Below, one piece after another: positions 55,818 through 64,000 of a stretch of DNA of 64,000 bases. How positions within the stretch are numbered: the stretch's first letter is position 1; each line of letters opens with the position of its first letter. The DNA lies in NCBI RefSeq assembly GCF_020831925.1, contig NZ_JAFIFQ010000008.1:21759-85758 (forward strand). The letters are read 5' to 3'. The translations under genes and the position numbers were made by a program. The notes below the pieces were generated by a model, which saw only the letters and a program-made list of their open reading frames with translations, was not told the origin of the DNA and did no database searches. The stretch is from Alkalimonas sp. (GTDB lineage: Bacteria > Pseudomonadota > Gammaproteobacteria > Enterobacterales > Alteromonadaceae).

Positions 55818-58800
55818 CTAGATGCGGTAGTTAATGCCGAGGAAGATAGAGCGTCCGCGGGCACTTACCGGATAAGCGTAGTTGGTGATAAAGGGCTCTT
55901 CATTGGTCAGGTTATTGATACCGCCATAGATCATCAGCTCGGTATTCCATTGGTAGCTGGCATTGATGTTGTGCACTAAGGTGGATGGCATCATGACAGC
56001 ATCACCATACAATGACTGATAGGTATCCTTGCGAGCAAACATCAGCAACTGTTTACCATGATACTGAGTACGCCAGCTCACTTTCAGCTCATCGTATTGC
56101 CAGCCCAGACTGAAGTTACCAGCCAGTTTCGGGTTACGGTTTTCCTCCAGCCGGTTATCAACATCGTTCAGATCCAACGGATTGGTAAAATCATTCAGTT
56201 TGGATAATCTGGTACCAGCAATTCGAGCATTGAACTGATGATCGCCCAGAGAAAAATCATAACCTACACTGAAGTCAACACCAGCAGCTTCCCGTTTGGC
56301 GAAGTTGATATCAGTTGATTTCATAAAGTTAAAGCCACCGAAGAACAGTGAGTTCGGATCAGAGTTTCGGGTTAGCAGCTCACAGAACTGAGCATTCAAA
56401 CTACCACCGGTAAAACAACCATCAGCAATGTTCTGACCACTAACCGCATTAATGGCATCTTTCAGGCTGATTTTCCAGTAATCCACGCTCATGTTAAAGC
56501 CAGGTAAAAAGTCTGGGGTATACACAAAGCCCACCGTCAAGGTTTCTGCGGTTTCTTCCCGTAAATCCGGATTACCGCCGACAACACCACCAAAAGCTGC
56601 GGTAAGTGGGTCGGCAAAGCTGTAGTTGCCATCTGCATCAAAGGGATCTAAACCAATGGTGCTGAAAAATGCCACGCAGTTGGCCTGGGTGTTGTTAGCT
56701 CGCTCAGGATCGTCGGCCCGGATGGCGTTGATTTGGGCCGCATCACAAGGATCGGCAGGACGGAAAGTTGTGCCTGTCTCGGGGCCGAATAGTTCGGTTA
56801 TGTTCGGAGCCCTTACTGCTTCAGAGTAACTGGTCCGAATGCGTAAGTCTTGAACCGGAGCCCATAACAGGTTGGCACGCCAGGTGGTAGTATTGCCGAT
56901 GGTTGAGTAATCGGATACCCGGGCAGCTAGGTCCAGCGTTAACTCATCCGCCAAAGGCGCATCAAACAGCAATGGAATGGACAGTTCAGCAAAAGCCTCG
57001 TACACATGGTAACTGCCGCTTTCGTTGCGGACGATAGTTTCTGGCCGGAACGTCAGGCTGGCATTGCTGGATACATCAGCGATGTTACTGCCGGCAGGGT
57101 GTGGGGCTCCTGCTGGGATCACACCGCGACGCCAGGCATCAAACTCGGCTTTGGATGTTTCACGGCGGTATTCTACACCGGCGGCAAAAGCTATGGCACC
57201 TCCAGGTAGCTCAAAGTAATCACCAAAATCACCGGCTAAAGAAGCACTTAAGACCGTTTGATCCAAGGTGATCTTGCTGTCATTGGTACGAGTGACCCAA
57301 TCCAGTGCTTCCTGGGTTACACCAACCCGGCCGGCCCAGATATTCAGTGGTACACAGCTACCATCGCCTGGAGTGAAGGTAAAATAGCCAGGATCATAGG
57401 TAGGAATGTTAAAGGGCGTTCCCATTGCTGGCGTGGTCGGATCCACATTAACCCGACAGTCAGGTTGACCTGTCGTTGGGTTAGTGACCGCATCAATCGC
57501 AGAAAAGAAGCGATCGACAATCACCTGGTGAGTCGACTCGGACTTACGGGTGAATTGGCCATAAACGGCACTGGCATCCCAGCTCCAACCATTGTCGAGG
57601 AAGCCATCGATGCTAACTACACCGCGAACAGTTTCCCGCTTATTCGTCGTCATGGCATCGCCAAGGCCTATGGGGTCGATGGTTAAACTGACGCCACCAG
57701 TTTGCTCTGCGATTGGGCGAATAAACTCAGGTAAAAACGGGTTATCTGGCGCGCCTAAGAGTAAATCCCAAAAAGAGGTAGGATGAATGGTGTTCTTGGC
57801 TTCCTGATAGACATATTTCAACTCACCGCGCAGCACGATATCTGAGGTCAAATCATAACTGCCCAGTAAATTAAGTGCGATGCGCTCTTCCGGGATCAGC
57901 AAATAGCTGGTGTCTTGCTGAATGGTGTCGAAAGAGTCGCCACCGAAACCCTGGGTAGGGCTGGCAACCAATCCATCCTGAACCGGACGGTAAGTTCCAT
58001 CGGGTTGCACGGTCCAGCAGCCGCCTAAAGCACCAAAAGCACCAGGTGCAAAGGAGGAGGTCCAGCCAGTGAAGGAGTCAAGACAATCTGGTACACCATT
58101 GCCATCCAAATCAATAGGAGTGAATTCATCAAAGCCGGCAAAAGTAAAGCCATTGCCCGGTGCTATCAGGCCGTAACCGGATGTAAATGGGAAAGTACGC
58201 CCCGGCAAAATAGCCCGTTGCGGCGCATTGGCTGCACGGTCAATTAAGGCTAGCTCCGCAGGAGTGAGATTAGGGCGGGTGCCAAAGGTGGCTTCGAAGT
58301 TATTCAAAAAGGCATCGGCTGAACCAGGGATATTTAATCCATAACCGGGCCGACCTTGTGATGGATTGTAAAAGGCATGGAAGTTTGGCGTATCGCCAGC
58401 ATTCAGATCGCCAATCTGAAAACGGCGTGCCGGATTCACCCAGTCGCGACCAGAGCCTATAAAGACACCGTTTTTCCGCTCATTAGCGCGCAGACCTTTA
58501 TCTCTCCCATAGGACACGTTGACTGCAAAGTTACCGCGGTTATCGGCGAAATTGGTGCCCCAGGTACCATCCAGAGTGTATTGCTGCGCATCCCCCTCAT
58601 CAGCAGCGCTGACCTGGGCATCAAACTCAAAGCCTTCAAAGTCATCGCGTAAGATAAAGTTGACTACGCCGGTCACGGCATCGGCTCCGTAAACAGCCGA
58701 GGCACCACCGGTCAGCACTTCAACCCGACGCACCAGGCTGGCAGGAATCGACCCAACATCGACGGCCGATGAGCCCTGAGTACCGCCGACATGGCGTTTA

Positions 58801-59180
58801 CCGTTAACCAGCACCAAGGTGCGGTTAGAACCCATGCTGCGCAGGTTCAAGACGTTGGTACCGCTGGCAAAACCACTCTCATTGGCCATTGAACTGGTGG
58901 TGGAGGAAAACAGTGCCGGGATATCGTTTACCACATCAGCGATGGAAAACTCACCTGACATGCGGATTTCTTCTTCACTAATGGATTGCACTGGCGATGG
59001 GGATGCCAGATTAGCATCGCGGGCAATCCGCGAGCCGGTTACGAATATTCGTTCAACACTATCGGTTTCCTCGTTAGTGGCTTCATTTTGCTCGGCAAAC
59101 AAAGCCGGTGCAGTGAATAGGGTGGATAACGCAATCGCTATTATCGATTTTTGGTACAAGTCAACCTGTTTCGTCTTCAT
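55818..59180 (-). CDS. TonB-dependent outer-membrane receptor
   Basis: 1120 aa; signal peptide, plug domain (VERIFVTGSRIARDANLASPSPVQSISEEEI, GSNRTLVLVNGKRHVGG), C-terminal beta-barrel strand FLGINYRI; start at 59180. Confidence 0.94.
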   Translation of the reverse strand: MKTKQVDLYQKSIIAIALSTLFTAPALFAEQNEATNEETDSVERIFVTGSRIARDANLASPSPVQSISEEEIRMSGEFSIADVVNDIPALFSSTTSSMANESGFASGTNVLNLRSMGSNRTLVLVNGKRHVGGTQGSSAVDVGSIPASLVRRVEVLTGGASAVYGADAVTGVVNFILRDDFEGFEFDAQVSAADEGDAQQYTLDGTWGTNFADNRGNFAVNVSYGRDKGLRANERKNGVFIGSGRDWVNPARRFQIGDLNAGDTPNFHAFYNPSQGRPGYGLNIPGSADAFLNNFEATFGTRPNLTPAELALIDRAANAPQRAILPGRTFPFTSGYGLIAPGNGFTFAGFDEFTPIDLDGNGVPDCLDSFTGWTSSFAPGAFGALGGCWTVQPDGTYRPVQDGLVASPTQGFGGDSFDTIQQDTSYLLIPEERIALNLLGSYDLTSDIVLRGELKYVYQEAKNTIHPTSFWDLLLGAPDNPFLPEFIRPIAEQTGGVSLTIDPIGLGDAMTTNKRETVRGVVSIDGFLDNGWSWDASAVYGQFTRKSESTHQVIVDRFFSAIDAVTNPTTGQPDCRVNVDPTTPAMGTPFNIPTYDPGYFTFTPGDGSCVPLNIWAGRVGVTQEALDWVTRTNDSKITLDQTVLSASLAGDFGDYFELPGGAIAFAAGVEYRRETSKAEFDAWRRGVIPAGAPHPAGSNIADVSSNASLTFRPETIVRNESGSYHVYEAFAELSIPLLFDAPLADELTLDLAARVSDYSTIGNTTTWRANLLWAPVQDLRIRTSYSEAVRAPNITELFGPETGTTFRPADPCDAAQINAIRADDPERANNTQANCVAFFSTIGLDPFDADGNYSFADPLTAAFGGVVGGNPDLREETAETLTVGFVYTPDFLPGFNMSVDYWKISLKDAINAVSGQNIADGCFTGGSLNAQFCELLTRNSDPNSLFFGGFNFMKSTDINFAKREAAGVDFSVGYDFSLGDHQFNARIAGTRLSKLNDFTNPLDLNDVDNRLEENRNPKLAGNFSLGWQYDELKVSWRTQYHGKQLLMFARKDTYQSLYGDAVMMPSTLVHNINASYQWNTELMIYGGINNLTNEEPFITNYAYPVSARGRSIFLGINYRI

Positions 59181-59470
59181 TTTAGCTCCATTTATCGCAT
59201 GGGTTTTATAAAGAGCATGGCAAAAACTATGCCGTTGACAAGTTTTTTTATGCACCAAAATCGGTCCATTAACCTAAGTTTGTGCATCTTTATGCGATTT
59301 GCGCTGTATTTTTTGCATAATCTCTGGGTGGGAAGTGGCTGGTGCACTGGGTTGGTGCGAAGTGGCAAAAGGTTAATTTTTTTAAAAGCAATCAGTTAAA
59401 ATGCACTATCCCAAAAGTAGTACTTTTTGTACCACTATGGGGCGGCTGGAGTTGAAAATAATTATGCAGC

Positions 59471-59510
59471 AAAAAAAAAAGGGCTTTGTTTACATTGAAA
59501 GCCCTTTTCT
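59471..59510 (-). terminator. Rho-independent terminator of the EF-hand-like gene
   Basis: aaaaaaaaaagggctttgtttacattgaaagccctttt; T-tract on the minus strand. Confidence 0.8.
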
Positions 59511-59546
59511 GATTACAATTTTTACGGGTTGTAGCAGCGTTGAAGC

Positions 59547-60563
59547 CTACACCAATAAATCGATTTGCTGTACCAGGCCGGCCTGGCCGCTGGTATTTAA
59601 AAAGACACTGCTGCGTTGCAGCAGGCCGCCAAGTTGGTCACTGCGCTCAAAGAACAGCGGCATTCTGGTTGGAACTGACTGCACGGATACTGCGCCAATT
59701 TGCGCTTGTGCCATGCTCAATTGCTGGCCATCCGGTCGCCACAGATACAGGTCTTGCCAGATGGCATCTTGCTGGTCAATAAAACCGTTGCCATCCAAAT
59801 CATAGGCCGCTAGTTCAGCAAATCCTTCTCCTGTTCGGGGACCAAACAGCTCGGCACCAGACTCAATCCGGCCATTGCCGGTTCTGTCCAGTCCCAAATA
59901 AAACTGCTGAGCAGCCAGGTTCGGCAGTTGCACTGGCACACCGGTATTAAATAGATCAAAGCTGAAGCTATCGCCGGTTAGTTGCGCTGGCATACCATTT
60001 AGACTGATCACCAGAGGATCTTGCAACTCACTGGCCAGAAGAGTTTGGTTACTCATCGAGGCCCAGCTGTACTCCATTTGGAACGATAAGTCCCAGTTAA
60101 CTTGCTGGCCATTCGCGAGTTGCGCAGAACCACTGAAACTGGCGGATACCGCCTGATAGCCAAACTCCCATTCAGTGATCCGTATCAGCTCATCGTTGTT
60201 GGCTAGCTCAGCTGGCCTGGTTTTAGGCTTATCTGCAGTGGGGCTAAGCTGATAGAGTTCAATCTGACGATTGGACAGCTGTTCCAGAATACGTTTCACC
60301 ATGCCAACGGTCTGATAGGCATTGAAAGCTTTTTCTTCCAGCGCTTGCTCTTCGTCCAGCTCCTCGCCGTTGCCAGTTTCTATCGCTGTTGGCTCGATGC
60401 GGTTACGTTGCAGCGCTAATTGCGCTCGCTCTGATGCTTGCGCTGGCAAGGTGGGGCTGGCTGCCCGGTTGGCGGGCACTTGGCTTCGTTGCTCCTGGCG
60501 ACCCTGAGTTACTGCATGGACTTCCGTCGCCCGGAGTTGTTGCGTTGCTGTCATTAGTTCCAT
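59547..60563 (-). CDS. Hypothetical protein with EF-hand-like calcium loops
   Basis: 338 aa; GLDRTGNGRIESGAELFG and YDLDGNGFIDQQDAIW loops; no obvious signal peptide. Confidence 0.75.
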   Translation of the reverse strand: MELMTATQQLRATEVHAVTQGRQEQRSQVPANRAASPTLPAQASERAQLALQRNRIEPTAIETGNGEELDEEQALEEKAFNAYQTVGMVKRILEQLSNRQIELYQLSPTADKPKTRPAELANNDELIRITEWEFGYQAVSASFSGSAQLANGQQVNWDLSFQMEYSWASMSNQTLLASELQDPLVISLNGMPAQLTGDSFSFDLFNTGVPVQLPNLAAQQFYLGLDRTGNGRIESGAELFGPRTGEGFAELAAYDLDGNGFIDQQDAIWQDLYLWRPDGQQLSMAQAQIGAVSVQSVPTRMPLFFERSDQLGGLLQRSSVFLNTSGQAGLVQQIDLLV

Positions 60564-60779
60564 AACAGGCTCCGGCTGGGGGATGATATCTGGTTATCGA
60601 CTTACTGATAGACAACTTGAGTGTTTTTTAATCGATTCTGCTGTGTTCTGTCGTATTTGTCGGGTGGAAGAGCCGATAGCGGTCTGTTTTGTAAAAATCC
60701 ACTGGTATAGTGAACCAGTAGTAATAGGATGATTGAATCGCTTTATTCAGCCAATGTTGAATGACTCAAGGGGAACGAT

Positions 60780-61865
60780 GTGAAGCTACGCAGAGCAACC
60801 GGTTGGAAGCAAGGAGTACTGTTGCTGTTATTGGTGCAATCATGGCTGCTATTGTCTGGCTGTGAATCGGCTGAGCAGCCAGGCAGCTCAGCCGGTGCGA
60901 CAACAGAATCCAGAGCCATTGCGGTGGCTGCTGCCGAGGTACAAAATCGGGATTTATCGCGTCGCTTGATGCTCTCTGCTACCGTGAGGCCGCGTGAAAC
61001 AGTAAGGCTTTCAGCACAAACCCGCGGTATTGTGCAGCAATTGCTGGTAGAGGAAGGCGATCGCGTGCGTGCCGGTCAATTGTTGCTTAGTCTGAATCAA
61101 GCTGAGCAACGGGCTGAGCTGGCGCGTGCCGAGGCCTTGCAGGAGCAAGCGCGGCTGGCATACCAGCGACAGGCCGAGCTTTACCAGCGTGAACTGACCA
61201 GTTCCTCCGAGTATCAGGCCCAGGCGGCAGCCTTACGGGTGGCTGAAAGTGAGTACCAATTATGGCAAACCCGGGTTGCTTTTGGCACTGTGCTGGCTCC
61301 ACGAGATGCGGTAGTCAGCAAACGATGGGTTGAGCTTGGTGAGAGCATCCGCGAGCAGGACCCTTTGCTGGAGCTGACCGATGTATCGCAACTGGTGCTG
61401 CATCTGGGCGTGTCTGAGCTTGATGTGGCTTATCTGACGGTGGGGCAACAGGTCGAAGTCCAGTTGGATGCCATACCGGGTCACACCATGCCCGCCGAGA
61501 TCCGTCGGATTTTCCCTACCGCGGAGCTAAGCAGTCGCTTTATTACCGTGGAGGTGGCTTTACCTTCGAATGCCTGGCAGCAAGGCGTTCGGCCTGGTTT
61601 TTTGGGCCGGGTCAACCTGATGATCGATGCTAGGCAGGAGGCGCTGGCCGTACCAGCCTCCGCTGTGGTACAGCAGGAAGAAGGGGCTTTTGTGATGGTC
61701 ATCGCCAATGAGCGTCTGGAAAAACGAGCGGTGCAAACCGGCGTGCAGCGCGGTCAGTGGCTTGAGATCACCGAAGGGGTCGCTGCCGGCGAAGTGGTAT
61801 TAGCCGCTCTGGTTGGAGAAATGACGGAAGGCCAGCGGGTGCGTATCGTTGGTTGGCGAGGCTAA
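60780..61865 (+). CDS. RND efflux periplasmic adaptor (membrane fusion protein)
   Basis: Lipobox LLLSGC, biotinyl-lipoyl-like VRLSAQTRGIVQQLLVEEGDRVRAGQLL, coiled-coil and beta-barrel domains; GTG start. Confidence 0.93.
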   Translation: MKLRRATGWKQGVLLLLLVQSWLLLSGCESAEQPGSSAGATTESRAIAVAAAEVQNRDLSRRLMLSATVRPRETVRLSAQTRGIVQQLLVEEGDRVRAGQLLLSLNQAEQRAELARAEALQEQARLAYQRQAELYQRELTSSSEYQAQAAALRVAESEYQLWQTRVAFGTVLAPRDAVVSKRWVELGESIREQDPLLELTDVSQLVLHLGVSELDVAYLTVGQQVEVQLDAIPGHTMPAEIRRIFPTAELSSRFITVEVALPSNAWQQGVRPGFLGRVNLMIDARQEALAVPASAVVQQEEGAFVMVIANERLEKRAVQTGVQRGQWLEITEGVAAGEVVLAALVGEMTEGQRVRIVGWRG

Positions 61866-61868
61866 GCA

Positions 61869-64000
61869 ATGAGCAAAACATCATCCAGTCGTACTTCTGC
61901 CATCACCAGCTGGGCTATTGATCGCCCGGTTGGTACGCTGGCACTGGCATCAGTTATTCTGGTATTGGGGCTGTTTTTTATTCAGCGCTTGCCGGTGGAT
62001 TTATTGCCGCACATAGAATACCCGCAAATCCGGGTCACGGTGAACTACTCCGGGGTGGCCCCTGAGGTGATGGAAGAGCAGGTGACCCGGGTGCTGGAGC
62101 GCAACTTGGCGTCGGTGGAAAATCTGGTGCACATCGACAGTCGGGCCTCGGAAGGCCGTACCAATGTTAATCTGCATTTTAGTTATGGCACCAATCTGGA
62201 TGTTGCCTTGCAAAATGCCTCCCGGGCATTGGAGCTGGCACGCACTCAGTTACCGCGCGATATCGAACCGCCCCGACTTTATAAATTTGATCCTTCCCAG
62301 GCGCCTGTCTGGCAGGCTGGCTTCAGCTCGCCTATCCGTAACGAAGTGGATGTGCGCGACTGGATCGAAAACCGGTTAACCCCGCATTTGATTGCCATTG
62401 AAGGGGTGTCCTCGGTCGAAGCTGCCGGCGGTCTGGAGCGGGAAGTACAGGTGGTATTAGATCAACACCGGCTGGCGGCGTATCAACTAACAATGCAGGA
62501 TGTGGTGCAGCTACTGGCTGCTGAAAACTTAGATATTGCCGGTGGCTGGGTCACCTCGGATCGCTTTGATGTGATGTCGAAAACCGAAGGCCGCTTTCGT
62601 AGCGTGGAAGACATCGAGCAGCTGATGTTGCCGCTACCTGGCTCTGACCAACGCATTCGTTTGCGCGAAGTAGCCACCGTCACCGACAGCTTCCGCGAGC
62701 AACGGGTGTTCAGCCGGTTAAATGGTGTCCCTGCAGTGCAACTGTCGGTCTTTAAATTGCCGGAAGCCAATACGGTAGAAGTGGTGGAGCAAGTGCAAAG
62801 TGCCATCGCGCAGCTGGATCGTTCTGGCTTTATTCCGGCCGATATGGCGGTACAGGCCATCAATGACCCTGCTTTTTTTATCCGTGGTGCCATTGCCAGT
62901 GTCTCCAGTGCAGCCATTCTGGGCGGTAGCCTGGCTATGCTGGTGGTCTGGCTGTTCTTAGGTAGCTTGCGCAAAAGCTTTGTCATTGGCTTATCCATTC
63001 CGATTGCTTTGATGGCGACCTTTGCCCTGATGGGGCAAGGCGGGCTGACCATCAACATTATCAGTTTGGGAGGGTTGGCGCTTGGCATTGGCTTATTGCT
63101 GGATAATGCCATTGTGATGCTGGAAAACATTTTCCGTCACAACGAGCAGTTGCATAAAGCACCAAACCGGGCAGCCAAAGAGGGCTCGGCAGAAGTTGCC
63201 TCAGCAGTGATTGCCGGTACCATGACCAATCTGGCCGCTGTGGTGCCTTTTTTATTGATCACCGGCATGGCGGCTTTGGTGTTCCGGGAAATGATCCTGA
63301 CCATCTCCTTCGCGATTTTAGCCACTTTGGTCGCGGCCCTGACGTTGGTGCCGATGCTGGCAGCTTTGCTTGGCAAGGTGCACTGGCAAAGTGGTTTGAG
63401 CCAGAGCCTGCCAGTACGCAGCTTTCACCGTTTGCTGAATCAACTCCGGCATAGCTACGGCGGTTTGCTTGGTTGGGTGCTGAAAGCGCGCTGGTGGGTA
63501 TTGGCGGCCACTGCTGTGGCCTTTTTGGGCAGTTACCAGCTGTTTCAGCAGCTGGGTGGTGAATTCTTACCGCCGGTTGACGATGGCAGTGTGTCGGTGC
63601 GTATCGCTTTGCCACCTGGCACACCGCCGCAGGAAACCGAAGCAATAAGCCGTGAAGTAGAAGCGCTCTTGGCCTCGATGCCACATGTTGAAACGTTGTT
63701 TGCTTTGGTGGGGGGCCATTTAAGTGGCGGCATTGTGAATGAGCGCCCCGGCGTGGCGAATTTTCGCATGCAGCTAACGCCCGCCAGTCAGCGGCCCGAA
63801 ATGACGGCTGGGCAGTGGGTGAGTCATACCCAGCAGGCGCTGCAGCAGCTGTCCTTGCCCGGCGCCCGTATCAGTGTGCGCCCCCCCAGCATCCGCGGTT
63901 TGCGTTTTGGCCGTGCCGGAGCTGATTTTTCGGTGGCCATTGTTGGGGAAGATTTAGCCAGCCTGCACCAGGTCTCCAATCAGATCGCCGCTTTATTGCA
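61869..64000 (+). CDS. RND efflux permease (AcrB/HAE1-like), 3' truncated by window edge
   Basis: Open frame MSKTSSSRTSAITSWAIDRPVGTLALASVILVLGLFFIQRLPVDLLPHIEYPQIRVTVNYSGVAPEVMEEQVTRVLE...; continues past 64000 without stop. Confidence 0.95.
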   Translation, partial: MSKTSSSRTSAITSWAIDRPVGTLALASVILVLGLFFIQRLPVDLLPHIEYPQIRVTVNYSGVAPEVMEEQVTRVLERNLASVENLVHIDSRASEGRTNVNLHFSYGTNLDVALQNASRALELARTQLPRDIEPPRLYKFDPSQAPVWQAGFSSPIRNEVDVRDWIENRLTPHLIAIEGVSSVEAAGGLEREVQVVLDQHRLAAYQLTMQDVVQLLAAENLDIAGGWVTSDRFDVMSKTEGRFRSVEDIEQLMLPLPGSDQRIRLREVATVTDSFREQRVFSRLNGVPAVQLSVFKLPEANTVEVVEQVQSAIAQLDRSGFIPADMAVQAINDPAFFIRGAIASVSSAAILGGSLAMLVVWLFLGSLRKSFVIGLSIPIALMATFALMGQGGLTINIISLGGLALGIGLLLDNAIVMLENIFRHNEQLHKAPNRAAKEGSAEVASAVIAGTMTNLAAVVPFLLITGMAALVFREMILTISFAILATLVAALTLVPMLAALLGKVHWQSGLSQSLPVRSFHRLLNQLRHSYGGLLGWVLKARWWVLAATAVAFLGSYQLFQQLGGEFLPPVDDGSVSVRIALPPGTPPQETEAISREVEALLASMPHVETLFALVGGHLSGGIVNERPGVANFRMQLTPASQRPEMTAGQWVSHTQQALQQLSLPGARISVRPPSIRGLRFGRAGADFSVAIVGEDLASLHQVSNQIAALL

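Noticed and set aside
60701-60719. Inverted repeat actggt-atagtga-accagt upstream of the RND adaptor
   Set aside because: Only 6-bp arms and no adjacent regulator gene; could be an operator but too weak to claim

Overview
The window is gammaproteobacterial chromosome, dense in conserved housekeeping synteny. In order: rlmE(3' end)-ftsH-folP-glmM-tpiA-secG-tRNA-Leu-tRNA-fMet-rimP-nusA-infB-rbfA-truB-rpsO, a ParDE-like toxin-antitoxin pair, then pnp-nlpI. Next come a lipoprotein, a PilZ gene and a split GGDEF gene, followed by the lipA-lipB-ybeD-dacA-rlpA-rodA-mrdA-rlmH-rsfS-nadD-holA-lptE-leuS block. A two-gene membrane-protein module, ybeL, a Lon-like protease and a DUF389 protein precede lnt-corC-ybeY-ybeZ-miaB. 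The right end holds an EamA transporter, a 1509-aa beta-propeller/PAS/GGDEF/EAL sensor, a CbiB-like protein, mtnN, a pirin, an outer-membrane protein, ogt, an Ada-AlkA fusion, a TonB receptor, an EF-hand-like protein and an RND efflux pair that runs off the edge. I found no CRISPR array, transposase or prophage. The best candidate for an under-described system is the translationally coupled membrane-protein pair at 32831-34380. It resembles the YafU family plus a small three-TM, Cys-containing protein, and I read it as a possible orphan pore-forming effector/immunity pair. Other leads are a decayed initiator-tRNA copy, a toxin-antitoxin operon between rpsO and pnp with its -10 box inside a palindrome, an intrinsic-terminator-like hairpin inside a lipoprotein signal-peptide sequence, and a frameshifted diguanylate cyclase. 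All family assignments were made by eye from motifs and remembered homologues; no search was run.
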